Assembly (NCBI RefSeq): GCF_000983115.1
Contig: NZ_CGIH01000032.1
Location: 66,973-118,375, forward strand
Reading direction: 5' to 3'
Source of the DNA: Syntrophomonas zehnderi OL-4
Lineage (GTDB): Bacteria; Bacillota; Syntrophomonadia; Syntrophomonadales; Syntrophomonadaceae
Length of the DNA stretch: 51,403 bases
The position numbers and the translations under genes are program-made. Under the pieces are notes generated by a model. It was given only the letters and a program-made list of their open reading frames with translations. It searched no databases and was not told the origin of the DNA. Below are positions 8,664-19,780 of this stretch, in pieces (the stretch's first letter is position 1; each line of letters opens with the position of its first letter).

Positions 8664-9926
8664 TTACTTAATTTCCCAGGGAGCCGTTATTCTCCCTTTT
8701 ATTGCACTGGCAGCAGCAACTGCCGGATTGCACAGATAGACTTCGCTTTCCGGATGGCCCATCCTGCCAACAAAATTACGATTAGTAGTAGCCAGGGCTT
8801 TTTCTCCTTTGGCTAAAATGCCCATATGTCCACCCAGACACGGCCCACAAGTTGGCGTACTGATTACCGCACCCGCCTCCACAAATGTTTCAATGTAGCC
8901 TTTGCGCAGAGCTTCAAGGTAGATATTCTGGGTACCGGGGAAAATAATTACCCTTAATTCAGGGTGAACTTTATGTCCCTTAAGTATTTGCGCGGCCGTT
9001 TCAAGATCCTCGATCCGTCCGTTGGTACAAGAGCCGATAACTACTTGATCCAGCATTACGTGAACGGCTTCGCTAACCGGACGGGTATTCTCCGGCAGGT
9101 GGGGAAAAGCCACTAGCGGCTCCATCTTTGCTACGTCATACTCAAAAACGTTTGCATATACCGCATCGTTATCTGACTGATAGACCGTATAAGGCCTTTG
9201 GGCCCGGCCTTTGACATAAGCCAGAGTTATATCATCGGGGGCAATAATTCCGTTTTTTCCACCGGCTTCAATGGCCATATTAGCCATAGAAAAACGATTA
9301 TCTATGGATAAATTAGAAATCGCCTCACCGGTGAACTCCATCGACATATAACGAGCTCCATCTACACCTATATCACCGATGGCATGCAGAATAAAATCCT
9401 TGCCGCCAACAAAAGGCGGAGTCTGACCGTAATAAACGAATTTAAGGCTTTCCGGTACCTTGAACCAGGCTTCGCCGGTTGCCATACCTGCCGCCATATC
9501 CGTTGAGCCCACCCCGGTTGCAAAAGCTCCCAGGGCACCATACGTACAGGTATGAGAATCAGCCCCTATAACCAAATCACCGGGCCCTACCAAACCCTGT
9601 TCCGGCAGAAGGCAGTGTTCAATCCCCATCCGGCCTATCTCAAAATAATTTTTGATTCCGTAATCACGAGCAAATTCTCTTACAATTTTGGCCTGTTCGG
9701 CTGATTTTATATCTTTGTTGGGGGTAAAATGGTCAGGAACCAGCGCCACGCGCTCCTTATCAAATACTTCTTTTAAACCCAGCTTGTCAAATTCAGAAAT
9801 GGCCACCGGGGCGGTAACGTCATTACCCAGCACCAGATCGAGTTTGCAGTTAATCAATTCACCGGCTTCAACGTATTCTCGGCCAGCGTGGGCGGCCAGG
9901 ATTTTTTGGCTAATTGTCATTCCCAT
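8664..9926 (-). CDS. leuC: 3-isopropylmalate dehydratase large subunit
   Basis: This 420-aa aconitase-family subunit carries the [4Fe-4S] cluster of isopropylmalate isomerase. Cluster cysteines lie in [10 protein letters not shown] and [30 protein letters not shown] is the substrate region. The length fits the short archaeal/clostridial LeuC rather than the 460-aa enteric type. The ATG at 9926 follows AAGGAGG with 8-bp spacing; the frame runs on to 10019 with no ribosome site. leuC follows leuA and precedes leuD in operon order. Confidence 0.96.
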   Translation of the reverse strand: MGMTISQKILAAHAGREYVEAGELINCKLDLVLGNDVTAPVAISEFDKLGLKEVFDKERVALVPDHFTPNKDIKSAEQAKIVREFARDYGIKNYFEIGRMGIEHCLLPEQGLVGPGDLVIGADSHTCTYGALGAFATGVGSTDMAAGMATGEAWFKVPESLKFVYYGQTPPFVGGKDFILHAIGDIGVDGARYMSMEFTGEAISNLSIDNRFSMANMAIEAGGKNGIIAPDDITLAYVKGRAQRPYTVYQSDNDAVYANVFEYDVAKMEPLVAFPHLPENTRPVSEAVHVMLDQVVIGSCTNGRIEDLETAAQILKGHKVHPELRVIIFPGTQNIYLEALRKGYIETFVEAGAVISTPTCGPCLGGHMGILAKGEKALATTNRNFVGRMGHPESEVYLCNPAVAAASAIKGRITAPWEIK

Positions 9927-10052
9927 AAAAGGCTCCTCCTTATGTTGTGGAAATACAAGTGAGACAGGGCAAATATTCCTGACCACTTGGTGACCGAGAG
10001 TAGGGATACCCTCCGACAATGATTGTATGGATTATTTAGGATTTTAGTATTT

Positions 10053-10071
10053 GGCGGCCTGCTTGGCCGCC
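10053..10071. other. GC-rich hairpin between leuA and leuC
   Basis: A perfect 7-bp stem (GGCGGCC/GGCCGCC, loop TGCTT) lies in the 199-bp gap between leuA and leuC. No T-run follows on either strand, so it is probably an intercistronic stem rather than a terminator. Confidence 0.45.
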
Positions 10072-10125
10072 GCAGCTATGTCTAAGCGAATGTTTATCCG
10101 TTAGACATTTGCTTATAAATTAAAC

Positions 10126-11658
10126 CTAAGATCCATTTTCGTGTTGTTTTTCATAATAGTACTTATTAATAGCATGGACATATGATTTAACACTAGCCTC
10201 GATAATATCAGTGCTCAAGCCGCGTCCATTATATATTTTTTCACCGATTTCGACTTTGGACAATACCTCACCTAAGGCATCCTTGCCGCCGGTTACGGCA
10301 TGCAGTTTGTACTCCAAGAGCCTTCCATATATATCTGTTATTTTATCCACTGCATGACAGGCGGCTTCCATCGGTCCTGAACCGGTAGCTGCAGCTTCAA
10401 AGGGCATTTTGTCTATCGATAATCTTACCGTAGCCGTAGGTATCATATTGGTACCGCTGGATATGTGCAGATACTCCAAAGTGAATTTTTCCGGTACGGA
10501 TCGGCCTTGATCCTTAAGCAGGGCTTCTATGTCGTCATCACTGATCTCCTTTTTCTTGTCAGCCAGATCTTTAAATAAAGCAAAGGCCTTTTGCAGTTCG
10601 GCTTCGCTTAACTCATAACCTAGTTCCAGCAGACGTTCCTTGAATGCATGCCGACCTGAATGTTTGCCCAACACCAGATTATTCTTGTGCACTCCGACCA
10701 ACTCGGGACTCATAATCTCGTAGGTGGTTCTTTCTTTTAAGACACCATCCTGATGAATTCCGGACTCATGTGCAAAGGCATTGTTACCGACAATAGCTTT
10801 GTTGGATTGAATAAGCATACCGGTCAGGTTACTCACCATACGGCTGGTTTTATAGATTTCATTATATTTTATGTTTACTTCCTTTTGAAAAAAAGCATGC
10901 TTGGTATACAAGGCCATAATGATTTCTTCCAGGGAAGCGTTGCCGGCTCGTTCACCTATACCATTGACGGTACATTCTACCTGCCGGGCCCCAGCCCTCA
11001 GTCCAGATAAGGAGTTGGCTACGGCCAAACCTAGATCATCGTGACAATGGACGCTGAATATCACCTGTTCATTGTTGGGAATCCGCTCAATAATGGTACG
11101 CATGAATTTTTCAAATTCTTCAGGCACCGTATATCCTACTGTGTCGGGCAGATTCACAACAGTTGCCCCAGCAGAGATAACAGCTGCTACTACTTCCGCC
11201 AGAAAATCCAAATCACTGCGCGTAGCATCTTCAGCAGAAAACTCTACATCCGGACAAAATTGCCGGGCATATTTGACCGCGTCTACTGCCTGGGCAAGCA
11301 TTTCAGAACGCGTTTTTTGCAGTTTATACTTAAGGTGTATATCTGAAGTCGCCAGAAAAGTGTGTATACGCGGATTTTCCGCATATTTAAGTGCTTCCCA
11401 GGCACGTTCAATATCAGCTCGATTAGCCCGGGCCAGGCCGGCTATAATCGGCCCTTTAACCGTTTGGGCAATAGTCTTGACCGCTTGAAAATCGCCCGGC
11501 GAGGCTATGGGGAATCCGGCTTCAATTACATCTACTCCCAAACGGGCCAACTGTTGGGCAATTTCCAGTTTTTCTTCCACATTCAGACTGACTCCCGGTG
11601 ATTGTTCTCCGTCCCGAAGGGTTGTATCAAAAAGGAATATCCGGTTTTTGTCATTCAT
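10126..11658 (-). CDS. leuA: 2-isopropylmalate synthase
   Basis: LeuA condenses 2-ketoisovalerate and acetyl-CoA, the committed step to leucine. The 510-aa protein has [16 protein letters not shown], the metal-binding [14 protein letters not shown] and [14 protein letters not shown], and a C-terminal allosteric domain from about residue 390, so feedback inhibition by leucine is expected. Start ATG follows an AAAGGGCGGGATG stretch. It is 79 bp downstream of ilvC, with a stable hairpin between them. Confidence 0.96.
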   Translation of the reverse strand: MNDKNRIFLFDTTLRDGEQSPGVSLNVEEKLEIAQQLARLGVDVIEAGFPIASPGDFQAVKTIAQTVKGPIIAGLARANRADIERAWEALKYAENPRIHTFLATSDIHLKYKLQKTRSEMLAQAVDAVKYARQFCPDVEFSAEDATRSDLDFLAEVVAAVISAGATVVNLPDTVGYTVPEEFEKFMRTIIERIPNNEQVIFSVHCHDDLGLAVANSLSGLRAGARQVECTVNGIGERAGNASLEEIIMALYTKHAFFQKEVNIKYNEIYKTSRMVSNLTGMLIQSNKAIVGNNAFAHESGIHQDGVLKERTTYEIMSPELVGVHKNNLVLGKHSGRHAFKERLLELGYELSEAELQKAFALFKDLADKKKEISDDDIEALLKDQGRSVPEKFTLEYLHISSGTNMIPTATVRLSIDKMPFEAAATGSGPMEAACHAVDKITDIYGRLLEYKLHAVTGGKDALGEVLSKVEIGEKIYNGRGLSTDIIEASVKSYVHAINKYYYEKQHENGS

Positions 11659-11706
11659 TACACATCCCGCCCTTTCCTGCAGGGTGAATTTCTAAGATTT
11701 ATGGGG

Positions 11707-11730
11707 GGGATCAGGTCTGAGCCTGATCCC
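11707..11730. other. Intercistronic hairpin between ilvC and leuA
   Basis: A perfect 9-bp stem (GGGATCAGG/CCTGATCCC, loop TCTGAG) begins 8 bp after the ilvC stop. On the minus strand a C-run, not a T-run, follows, so it is unlikely to be an efficient terminator; partial termination or 3'-end protection is possible. Confidence 0.5.
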
Positions 11731-11737
11731 GGTTTAG

Positions 11738-12751
11738 TTATTTCGTTTCCTTTAACCAGGGCATCATGGCTCTAAGCTCTGCCCCCACCTTTTCAATCTG
11801 GTGTTCGCGATTCTGTCTTTTTAAAGCGTTAAACTGAGGACGGCCTACTTGGTTTTCCAATAGCCAGTTTTTAGCAAAGACTCCATCCTGAATATCTTTT
11901 AGGGCATCCTGCATGGCCCACCTGACTTCCTCGCCGATTATTTGCGGCCCCTGGAGATAGTCCCCCCATTCAGCGGTATCACTAATGGAATAGCGCATTA
12001 GGCTCATCCCGCCTTCATACATTAGATCCACGATCAATTTTAGTTCGTGCAAACATTCAAAATAAGCAATTTCCGGCTGGTATCCTGCTGCAACCAGAGT
12101 TTCAAAACCGGCTTTGACCAGTTCGGTAGCTCCGCCGCAAAGTACGCACTGTTCACCAAAGAGATCGGTCTCGGTTTCTTCCTGGAAGCTGGTTTCAATA
12201 ACCCCGGCGCGGGTACAACCGATGCCGCAAGCATATGCGAGTCCCAGTTCTTTGGCCTGCCCGGTATAATCCTGCTCAACGGCAATCAAACCCGGCACGC
12301 CGGCACCTTTTTGATACATACGTCTGACCAGATGACCTGGACTCTTGGGAGCGACCATGAAAACATCCACAAAGTCAGGCGGCACAATTTGGCCAAAATG
12401 AATATTAAACCCGTGCGAAAAACCTAATGCATTGCCTTTTACCAGATAGGGTTGAATCTCCTCTTTGTATACCCGGGCTTGTATTTCATCCGGCAGCAGA
12501 ATATGAATAATATCCCCGGCTTGAGCAGCTTCGGCTACAGTCATAGGAGTAATCCCGGCTTCAATAACCTTGTTCCATTCCTGCTCGGTAAACTCATCAC
12601 AGGGTTTACGTAATCCTACGACTACCTTGACCCCGCTCTCTTTGAGATTTTGGGCTTGGGCATGACCCTGGGAGCCAAAACCCATTACTGCTACCGTCTT
12701 GCCATTTAATAGATTTAGATTTGTGTCAGCATCATAATACATTTTTGCCAT
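11738..12751 (-). CDS. ilvC: Ketol-acid reductoisomerase
   Basis: IlvC converts acetolactate or acetohydroxybutyrate to the dihydroxy acids with NADPH and Mg. The 337-aa class I protein has the Rossmann motif [25 protein letters not shown], and [15 protein letters not shown] with metal ligands in [10 protein letters not shown]. The first ATG, with AAGGGGG nine bases upstream, overlaps the last 20 bases of ilvN in another frame, which suggests translational coupling. A second in-frame ATG lies three codons later. Confidence 0.96.
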   Translation of the reverse strand: MAKMYYDADTNLNLLNGKTVAVMGFGSQGHAQAQNLKESGVKVVVGLRKPCDEFTEQEWNKVIEAGITPMTVAEAAQAGDIIHILLPDEIQARVYKEEIQPYLVKGNALGFSHGFNIHFGQIVPPDFVDVFMVAPKSPGHLVRRMYQKGAGVPGLIAVEQDYTGQAKELGLAYACGIGCTRAGVIETSFQEETETDLFGEQCVLCGGATELVKAGFETLVAAGYQPEIAYFECLHELKLIVDLMYEGGMSLMRYSISDTAEWGDYLQGPQIIGEEVRWAMQDALKDIQDGVFAKNWLLENQVGRPQFNALKRQNREHQIEKVGAELRAMMPWLKETK

Positions 12752-13253
12752 TAGTAAAATCCCCCTTAAATTGTTTGTTTCCGCGAACCATGGCTATTTT
12801 CCCGGTTCGCACCAATTCCATAATACCAAATGGTCTTAAGGATTCTTCTATCGCATCAATCTTGCCCTCATCCCCGGTAACTTCGATTATAAGGGAAGAT
12901 CTGCCGATATCGACGATTCTGCCTCGAAAGATATCCACTATCTGTACGATCTCAGCTCGAACTGCCGGATCAGCCTTCACCTTGATCAAGGCCAGTTCTC
13001 TTTCTACTGCTTTATCTTGGGTTATATCAACTATTTTGATGACCTCCACCAGTTTATGGAGCTGTTTATTTACCTGTTCAATAACTTTATCGTCTCCCTC
13101 GACCACTATTGTCATGCGGGAAACATCAGGGTTCTCGGTTCTGCCCACGGTCAAACTGTCTATGTTGTAGCCGCGGCGCCGAAACAAGGTGGCTACCCGG
13201 GTCAAAACCCCGGGGCGATTCTCGACTGTAACCGATAGTGTATGCTTATGCAT
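12732..13253 (-). CDS. ilvN: Acetolactate synthase regulatory subunit
   Basis: This 173-aa small subunit confers valine feedback control on acetolactate synthase. It has an N-terminal ACT domain ([20 protein letters not shown], then [15 protein letters not shown]) and the C-terminal ALS_ss domain. The ATG at 13253 follows GGAGGTGAGAAAG; the longer frame to 13313 runs into ilvB and lacks a ribosome site. It overlaps the end of ilvB by 8 bp and the start of ilvC by 20 bp. Confidence 0.95.
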   Translation of the reverse strand: MHKHTLSVTVENRPGVLTRVATLFRRRGYNIDSLTVGRTENPDVSRMTIVVEGDDKVIEQVNKQLHKLVEVIKIVDITQDKAVERELALIKVKADPAVRAEIVQIVDIFRGRIVDIGRSSLIIEVTGDEGKIDAIEESLRPFGIMELVRTGKIAMVRGNKQFKGDFTNGKNVL

Positions 13254-14934
13254 CTTTCTCACCTCCCAGCATGTTATGCAGGGATTCTCCAGGAGGAACC
13301 ATGGGATAAACATCGGTTTCCCGTTCTACCCAGAAATCAATTACCACAGGACGATCAGTTATCTCCAGGGCTTTTTGCAAGGCCTTATCGACCTCTTCCA
13401 TTTTGGTAACCCTCATTCCAAAAGCCCCATAGGCCTCCGCAAGTTTTACAAAATCGGGCTGATGACTCATATCGGTGTGGGAATAGCGTCCTCCGTAGAA
13501 AAGGTTCTGCCACTGACGCACCATCCCCAGATAATGATTGTTAAGGATACATATTATAACCGGTAAATTATATTGGGCAGCCGTCCCCAGCTCCTGAATA
13601 TTCATCTGGATGCTGCCGTCTCCGGCAATATTGATCACCCTTTTGTCCGGGAAGGCCACCTGTGCACCGATGGCTGCCGGAAAACCAAACCCCATGGTTC
13701 CTAATCCGCCGGAACTCAAAAAGCTGCGGGGATGATGAAACTTATAATACTGCGCGGTCCACATCTGATGCTGCCCAACTTCAGTTGCTATAATCGCTTT
13801 TCCTTGGGTCAGGTCGCAAATTTTTTCGATAACATGTTGGGGCATTATACGGTTTTCTTGGGATGATCCGTAACAAAGCGGGTATTCATCCTTCCAGCGC
13901 TCAATCGTGGTATGCCAGGGGCTAAGATCCCGGGCCTTTAGACGCGGCAGCAAAGCCTGCAGGATTTCTTTTAAGTCCCCAACTATGGGCACATCTACCG
14001 CCACATTCTTGCCGATTTCAGCAGCGTCAATATCCATATGAATGACTTTGGCATGAGGCGCAAAATGAGATATTTTGCCGGTTACCCGATCATCAAAGCG
14101 AACCCCCATGGCAATTAAAACATCACATTCGCCAATAGCGTAGTTAGCATACCGAGTGCCATGCATCCCCAGCATACCTAAAGATAAAGGATTCTTGCCG
14201 GGAAAAGCCCCCATCCCCATTAGGGTAGTGGTTACCGGAATTTGCATCATATTGACCATTTCCATTAATTCTTCGGCGGCCCGGGAAGCAATCACACCTC
14301 CACCGGCGTATATCACCGGTCTTTCGGCCGCATTTATCAGATTAGCCGCGCTGACCACCTGCCCGGCATTAAAACCTTTCATAACGCGGTAGCCACGAAT
14401 ACTAACCTCTTGAACCGGGCCTGTAAATTCTATTTCATTTTCCATAATGTCTTTGGGCAGATCTATAAGTACTGGCCCAGGCCGATTGCTGTTGGCGATA
14501 TGGAATGCCTCTCTTACCACCCCGGCTACATCTTCTGTTTTTTCTACCAGATAGCTATGTTTAGTGATTGGTAAGACAATTCCCGTAATATCAGCCTCTT
14601 GAAAGGCATCCCGGCCGATCATATGGGTGGGTACCTGTCCGGTAATAGCCACCATCGGTATGGAATCCATATAGGCATTGGCAATACCGGTTACCAGATT
14701 GGTAGCCCCCGGCCCTGAAGTTGCTATACAAACCCCGGTCTTGCCGCTGGCTCGGGCGTATCCATCAGCGGCATGTACCGCACCCTGCTCATGTCGCACC
14801 AGGATGTGTTTTATATCGGAATTATAAAGAGCATCATAAATCGTTATCGCCTGGCCTCCAGGATAACCAAAGACAACATCCACGCCTTCAGCCTGCAGAC
14901 AACGCAGGAGTATTTCAGCTCCTCTTAACTTCAT
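13246..14934 (-). CDS. ilvB: Acetolactate synthase catalytic subunit
   Basis: IlvB is the ThDP- and FAD-dependent enzyme joining two pyruvates, or pyruvate and 2-ketobutyrate. The 562-aa protein shows [14 protein letters not shown] with the catalytic-Glu region [15 protein letters not shown], and the ThDP motif [15 protein letters not shown] ending in NN. The ATG at 14934 follows AGAGGGGATAGCT; a TTG further upstream in frame overlaps the ribosome site and was not used. A terminator-like stem separates it from ilvD, so ilvB may have its own promoter in the 185-bp gap. Confidence 0.96.
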   Translation of the reverse strand: MKLRGAEILLRCLQAEGVDVVFGYPGGQAITIYDALYNSDIKHILVRHEQGAVHAADGYARASGKTGVCIATSGPGATNLVTGIANAYMDSIPMVAITGQVPTHMIGRDAFQEADITGIVLPITKHSYLVEKTEDVAGVVREAFHIANSNRPGPVLIDLPKDIMENEIEFTGPVQEVSIRGYRVMKGFNAGQVVSAANLINAAERPVIYAGGGVIASRAAEELMEMVNMMQIPVTTTLMGMGAFPGKNPLSLGMLGMHGTRYANYAIGECDVLIAMGVRFDDRVTGKISHFAPHAKVIHMDIDAAEIGKNVAVDVPIVGDLKEILQALLPRLKARDLSPWHTTIERWKDEYPLCYGSSQENRIMPQHVIEKICDLTQGKAIIATEVGQHQMWTAQYYKFHHPRSFLSSGGLGTMGFGFPAAIGAQVAFPDKRVINIAGDGSIQMNIQELGTAAQYNLPVIICILNNHYLGMVRQWQNLFYGGRYSHTDMSHQPDFVKLAEAYGAFGMRVTKMEEVDKALQKALEITDRPVVIDFWVERETDVYPMVPPGESLHNMLGGEKDA

Positions 14935-15063
14935 AGCTATCCCCTCTTTCAAAGATTGTTTTTATAAATAAAATCAGGTGATTTTTTTATAAACTGTTTT
15001 AAATAATTTTCTAAGCATTTGTTTACTTTCTCAGCGATTGTTTATAATCAGAACCTGTGCCGA

Positions 15064-15094
15064 TTAAAATAGCGGGCTTTAGATGGCCCGCTAT
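15064..15094 (-). terminator. Terminator-like hairpin after ilvD
   Basis: A perfect 9-bp stem (ATAGCGGGC/GCCCGCTAT) with an 8-base loop is followed on the minus strand by TTTTAATC. It lies 26 bp after the ilvD stop and could end or attenuate transcription between ilvD and ilvB. Confidence 0.65.
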
Positions 15095-15119
15095 CTTTCA
15101 ACTATTTACTGATTGCATA

Positions 15120-16781
15120 TCATTTTAAAAATATTGCACCAGTACTGGCTGACTGTACCATCTCTGCATAACGCTTCATATATCCGGTTGTAATTCGTAT
15201 GTCGGGGACTTGCCATTTTTCCCTTCTGGCTGCTAAAACGGCTTCGTCCACAAGCAGATCCAGCGTTAGAGCTGGAATATCTATTCGTATAAGGTCGCCT
15301 TCTTCTACCAGGGCAATATTGCCACCAGCAGCAGCTTCCGGAGACACGTGTCCAATTGATGCTCCCCGGGTAGCACCGGAAAAGCGTCCATCGGTAATTA
15401 AAGCTACCTCGCGGTCCAGGCCCATTCCAGCCACTGCCGAAGTGGGGCTAAGCATCTCCCTCATGCCAGGTCCTCCACGCGGCCCTTCATAACGTATAAC
15501 GATAACGTCACCCGCTTTAATTTTATGGTTTAAAATTGCTTCTATCGCTTCTTCTTCTGATTCAAAAACTCGAGCCGGTCCCTCATGCTGCATCATTTCC
15601 GGAGCAACCGCGCCTTTTTTTACAACAGCTCCGTCAGGTGCCAGATTACCAAAAAGCACTGCTAGCCCGCCGCTATTGCTGTAGGGGTTATCGACCGGAC
15701 GGATTACTGAATAATCAAGCACCGGCGTAGATAATATATTCTCGCCTATAGTTAAACCGGTAACGGTCAGGGCGCTTTTGTCAATCAAGCCTATTTTATC
15801 CAGCTCGTTGTATATAGCCTGCACACCACCGGCCCTGTATAAATCTTCCATATGGTGTTCACCCGCCGGACTGATCTTGCACAGATGCGGGACGATAGCG
15901 CTGATTTCGTTAAACTGGGCCAATGGAAGGTCAACCCCGGATTCACTGGCAATCGCCATTAAATGCAATACGGAATTTGTGGAACAGCCAATCGCCATAT
16001 CCATACACATGGCATTTTTAAATGCCGCGGCCGTCATTATATCAGAGGGGCGGATATCCTTGTCTAATAAATCCATGATCTTCATGCCCGCGGTTTTCGC
16101 TAAGCGAATACGCTCTGAATAAACCGCCGGTATGGTTCCGTTACCGGGCAATCCCATGCCCAATGCTTCGGTTAGACAATTCATGGAATTTGCCGTAAAC
16201 ATCCCCGAACACGAACCGCAGCTAGGGCAGGCATCGTTTTCCAACCGGGTTAATTCATCTGCGCTCATTTTTCCACCGGCACTGGCTCCTACTCCTTCAA
16301 AAACCTGGGATAGACTTACTTTATTATCTTTGCTTAAACCCGCCAGCATCGGACCGCCGCTAACAAAGATTGCCGGCAGATTTAAGCGCGCCGCCGCCAT
16401 CAGCATACCTGGTACAACCTTATCACAATTAGGTATAAAGACCAGGGCGTCAAACGCATGAGCTGTGGCCATTATTTCTGCGGAATCAGCAATTAACTCC
16501 CGGCTGCCCAGGGAATACTTCATTCCGGTATGATTCATGGCAATACCATCACATACCGCGATTGTTTGAAACTCGAAAGGTATGCCTCCGGCCAGTCTAA
16601 CTCCTGCCTTTACGGCTTCGGCTATTTTATCCAAATTAATATGGCCGGGTACGATATCATTTTGGGAGTTTACAATACCTATAAAAGGACGCTGCATTTC
16701 TTCATCGGTTACGCCCAGGGCCTTGAACAAAGAACGATGGGGGGCTTTTTCCAGTCCTGTTTTAACCTGTTGGCTCTTCAT
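15120..16781 (-). CDS. ilvD: Dihydroxy-acid dehydratase
   Basis: IlvD dehydrates dihydroxy acids to the 2-keto acid precursors of valine and isoleucine. The 553-aa protein has the Fe-S cysteine motifs NCDKVVPGM and [17 protein letters not shown], and [11 protein letters not shown] and [10 protein letters not shown] in the C-terminal half. The ATG at 16781 follows CAGGAGGTATCAACC. It is the first gene after the T-box leader, about 270 bp downstream of the leader terminator. Confidence 0.96.
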   Translation of the reverse strand: MKSQQVKTGLEKAPHRSLFKALGVTDEEMQRPFIGIVNSQNDIVPGHINLDKIAEAVKAGVRLAGGIPFEFQTIAVCDGIAMNHTGMKYSLGSRELIADSAEIMATAHAFDALVFIPNCDKVVPGMLMAAARLNLPAIFVSGGPMLAGLSKDNKVSLSQVFEGVGASAGGKMSADELTRLENDACPSCGSCSGMFTANSMNCLTEALGMGLPGNGTIPAVYSERIRLAKTAGMKIMDLLDKDIRPSDIMTAAAFKNAMCMDMAIGCSTNSVLHLMAIASESGVDLPLAQFNEISAIVPHLCKISPAGEHHMEDLYRAGGVQAIYNELDKIGLIDKSALTVTGLTIGENILSTPVLDYSVIRPVDNPYSNSGGLAVLFGNLAPDGAVVKKGAVAPEMMQHEGPARVFESEEEAIEAILNHKIKAGDVIVIRYEGPRGGPGMREMLSPTSAVAGMGLDREVALITDGRFSGATRGASIGHVSPEAAAGGNIALVEEGDLIRIDIPALTLDLLVDEAVLAARREKWQVPDIRITTGYMKRYAEMVQSASTGAIFLK

Positions 16782-16819
16782 GGTTGATACCTCCTGCAAA
16801 TCAAGGTATGTGAATATAA

Positions 16820-17035
16820 ATTAGAGAATAGACACAGATTTTCCTCGAATTGGGTTTTTATTAACAAAATGCTGTCTGCAACATCATCGTATATACTCAA
16901 TAAACCGGTTTTTATGCGAAAGTTTAAATTACCACAGCAGCAACTTTAAAAGTGACCCCGGAATCATTTAAAGTAGCCGCAGGGCGTATTGGGAACCCAG
17001 GATAATTGGCAGAAAATTAGAAAATAGACATAAAT
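16820..17035. repeat. Degenerate dispersed-repeat sequence between T-box and ilvD
   Basis: No reading frame is supported. Short matches to the dispersed family are visible at both ends (AGAATAGACACAGATTTT near 16825, TTAGAAAATAGACATAA near 17020), and ATGCTGTCTGCAACATCATCG near 16870 resembles sequence near 20938. These look like decayed copies within the untranslated leader of ilvD. Confidence 0.5.
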
Positions 17036-17050
17036 AGTAATTAAAAAAGG

Positions 17051-17087
17051 TAATAAAAAAACCCTCGCCCTGGTCAGGGACGAGAGT
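17051..17087 (-). terminator. T-box regulatory terminator
   Basis: The minus strand reads CTCTCGTCCCTGACCAGGG then CGAGGG and a run of seven T. The 5' arm competes with the antiterminator containing the conserved GGTACCGCG. Confidence 0.9.
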
Positions 17088-17337
17088 TATTCCCGCGGTA
17101 CCACCCTGTTTGTCGCTATCTGTCTGCGACCACTTGGAGCACGCATCTACGATGCGCTATACTTCTTAACGGACTTGTTGCGTCCGGCTTCACCTACTAA
17201 GTCTGGCGGCCTTTCAGATCGCGGCTCAGGAATGAGTCACCATATAAAATATTGATACCGGTTTTCAGCTACCCCGGCTCTCTGCAATCAATTTATTTCA
17301 TATGTCAGTTTCCTTCATTGCCTATAAATATATATTT
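17051..17337 (-). ncRNA. T-box leader (predicted leucine-specific)
   Basis: On the minus strand the canonical antiterminator sequence AGGGTGGTACCGCGGG lies at 17107-17092, followed by a terminator stem ending in a T-run at about 17051. Upstream is a Stem I region with AGAGAG and the apical stem-loop CCGGGGTAGCTGAAAACCGG. The 3' side of the specifier loop reads GGTGACTCATTCCTGAGC, from which I infer specifier codon CTC (Leu) at 17236-17234. Uncharged leucine tRNA would pair with it and allow readthrough into ilvD and downstream genes. The T-box call is secure; the codon is inferred by analogy and would need folding. Confidence 0.93.
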
Positions 17338-17343
17338 CTATTG

Positions 17344-17373
17344 AGTATATGGTAAAGCATAAATAGATGTCAA
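17344..17373 (-). promoter_or_regulatory. Predicted sigma-A promoter of the ilv-leu operon
   Basis: On the minus strand TTGACA (17373-17368) and TATACT (17349-17344) are spaced 18 bp apart, directly upstream of the T-box leader. Transcription would begin near 17337. Confidence 0.8.
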
Positions 17374-17494
17374 TACCTAAAGCAACAATTATTTTTTGAA
17401 GGCATTTCCAGCCTCAGTATAATATTTTTAGTTACCAGATCCAGGTCATAAATTATTGGGCCGGTATTATAAACAACCGGTATTTTTTCAGATT

Positions 17495-19510
17495 TTAAGG
17501 CTGGTTTTCCTTTTCAAATTCGACCTTGCGCAGATACTCCTTAAGACCTATACGTCTCCTGTCTCCATTTATATGCCGTTTTTTCTCTTTTTGTTTAATT
17601 CGTTTGAACAGGGTCCATAACAAACGCTTCCCCTCTTCTGTCTGACAGGCTTCTAAAGGGCTCATGCCCCGCAGGGTAGGAAGGTTTGAATGGTACCATT
17701 TGTTTAAATATAAATCTTTTAGGGCTGATTCCAGCTGCGGATACTGCCTTTTTACATCCAGACTAAGGATGGCAAATATCCCATCCTCTCTTAACTCCAA
17801 ACCATCGAACTCCAAGGCGTCATACATATCACGTTCAAAATTACGGCGGATGAGATTGATATCCTTCTCACCAAAGGCTGATACGGTTACCCAGCTGCTG
17901 CCCAAAATATATTCAGCAAAAAGTCCAGGTTGGTTGGGCTCATCCTCTAATTCATAATACACCTGCAGTTCTCCCTGCAGATCAATCTGCAGGCTTTTTA
18001 TTTCAGCCAGACGCGCCATTACTTTTGCGCGGTCTTTTATCAGGTAACGGGCCGTAATAAAGCGCATCCCGTCTTCGAAAACAAAGTCACTTACTTCGGT
18101 GTCCTCATTAAGCAAAATATCTTCAAAATTAGCGTATTGACCGCTTAAATAGTTGTAGGCGCTAATCAGGTTAATTTCATACTCGCCTCGTTGCACAAGG
18201 GCAAAAGTATTATTTTCCATGAACAGGCAATGTAATTCATCCAGGGTCTCAATATCCTGTGATATTACTACAAATTCATCCGCATTAATAACCAGATCCG
18301 CAATTACCCCGGTCATAAAGGAAATGCCGTGATTAAAGTCATCTTCGAAACAGGTCAGCCGCATGTGCAAGCCATAAGGAAGTTCCTCCACTTCCCTGAT
18401 ATCGTCCAGTTGATCCAGGACATCAAAGAGATCATCTATATCAATTATTTCATATACCCGGCAATATACCTGCATATTAAAAGGATTTAAGCTGGAATCC
18501 GCATCAAGCCTAATACTAGTGGTATTCTCCAAATGGCGAATACACCAGCTACCTGTAGTATCCCTCACAAGACGCATAATATATTCATTATGGTATACTT
18601 CGCGTTCCTGCAGGGTGGTTGAAAAGGCTGTTATTTCGGCAAAATCGACAGATGCCCGCACTTCCTCAACCTGACCTTCCATTATTATAGTTCCGGGCAG
18701 GATAGAATTATTCAACTGATGCAGCAAGAGGGAATGGTAAGGTTGTTCATTATATAAAATAGACAGAATATAATTATAATCCTGATAACGCAGAGCATGA
18801 AAAAAGCTGTTGCCTAGCTGCCGCGGAGATAAACGGGCACAAACCTTCCTTAGAACATTATTAGTGTGGGCAGGCGGGAAATCAGTATCATCATCCAAAT
18901 ACTTCTGATATAAGAATTTGCCCAGGGCTGGCCGGGTCATATAGCGTACATTTAATTTGTAAGCTTCACATAATAAAAAGCAGCCTTCTTTATAGCTTAA
19001 TTCAATCATGTCGCTAAACAACCCGCGATCTTTTTCATACTGGCTGATGGAAATTTCGTTGACAATGAAGAAACTGTGGATACCATCAGAACTGAAAGTA
19101 AGAAAAAAACACTCCACATATAGTTTGTCCTTCCCTGTTTCCCAGGCCATATCCAATGTCATCCTGCCGGTATGGCGGCTTAAGCTGGCAAAAGCTTTGT
19201 AAAATCGCCCCATGACAGGCTGTTTATAATCAACATCTAAACCAGCCAGTCTGTATTTAGTCAGGGCTCGGTCACAAATGGCTTCATATTCCTTGCCATA
19301 CTCCCATTTTAGCAGGCTAAAAAAATAAACCATCTGTGGATTGTAAAAAGAACTCAAACCTTCCAGGACATCATTTTTTATATCTGCAGGAATTTCCTCC
19401 AGCATTTCCAAAGCCAGCAGGCGGCCCTCATTGGTTTCCATCAGCCCGACTATGTCATCAGCCAGGCTCTTTAACAAAGGCCTGTAAAAGTTTTTCTTGT
19501 TGCTTTTCAT
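17495..19510 (-). CDS. 671-aa protein of unknown function
   Basis: I do not recognise this protein. It is acidic, soluble-looking, without signal peptide or membrane segment. It starts MKSNKKNFYRPLLKSLADD and is rich in predicted helices at the N-terminus and mixed strands in the middle (several VNADEFVVISQD-like segments). The C-terminal part LPTLRGMSPLEACQTEEGKR resembles the short PxLxGxTPxEAxxTxEGR tail seen in SEC-C-associated and Xre/MbcA-type proteins, which may be a small interaction module; this is a weak resemblance. It ends in a Lys/Arg-rich stretch. The gene is single, divergent from the HD-GYP gene, and convergent with nothing. ATG is preceded by AT-rich sequence with a weak ribosome site. 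Confidence 0.8.
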   Translation of the reverse strand: MKSNKKNFYRPLLKSLADDIVGLMETNEGRLLALEMLEEIPADIKNDVLEGLSSFYNPQMVYFFSLLKWEYGKEYEAICDRALTKYRLAGLDVDYKQPVMGRFYKAFASLSRHTGRMTLDMAWETGKDKLYVECFFLTFSSDGIHSFFIVNEISISQYEKDRGLFSDMIELSYKEGCFLLCEAYKLNVRYMTRPALGKFLYQKYLDDDTDFPPAHTNNVLRKVCARLSPRQLGNSFFHALRYQDYNYILSILYNEQPYHSLLLHQLNNSILPGTIIMEGQVEEVRASVDFAEITAFSTTLQEREVYHNEYIMRLVRDTTGSWCIRHLENTTSIRLDADSSLNPFNMQVYCRVYEIIDIDDLFDVLDQLDDIREVEELPYGLHMRLTCFEDDFNHGISFMTGVIADLVINADEFVVISQDIETLDELHCLFMENNTFALVQRGEYEINLISAYNYLSGQYANFEDILLNEDTEVSDFVFEDGMRFITARYLIKDRAKVMARLAEIKSLQIDLQGELQVYYELEDEPNQPGLFAEYILGSSWVTVSAFGEKDINLIRRNFERDMYDALEFDGLELREDGIFAILSLDVKRQYPQLESALKDLYLNKWYHSNLPTLRGMSPLEACQTEEGKRLLWTLFKRIKQKEKKRHINGDRRRIGLKEYLRKVEFEKENQP

Positions 19511-19780
19511 TTAATTCCCCTATAATGTTTCTCAATTTATTAACTGTAATGTACCATTTCGATTAATAGATAGCAAATACTTGCCTTAACTTAGTGGTAA
19601 CGGATTATAATAATAATATATGGGACGGCTATAATTAATACAAATTATACCGATATGTATATTTAGCAAGAAAATAGTGTGTTTACAGCAAAATAATAAA
19701 TAAATAGTTTAATGAGCAGGAAGTAAGTAGGAATATGGAGAAATATCAAAGATAATAATATTTGACATTAAGGTGATACG

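Noticed and set aside
19649-19656. SigD-type -10 (ACCGATAT) upstream of the HD-GYP gene
   Set aside because: No TAAA-type -35 element is present at the right spacing.
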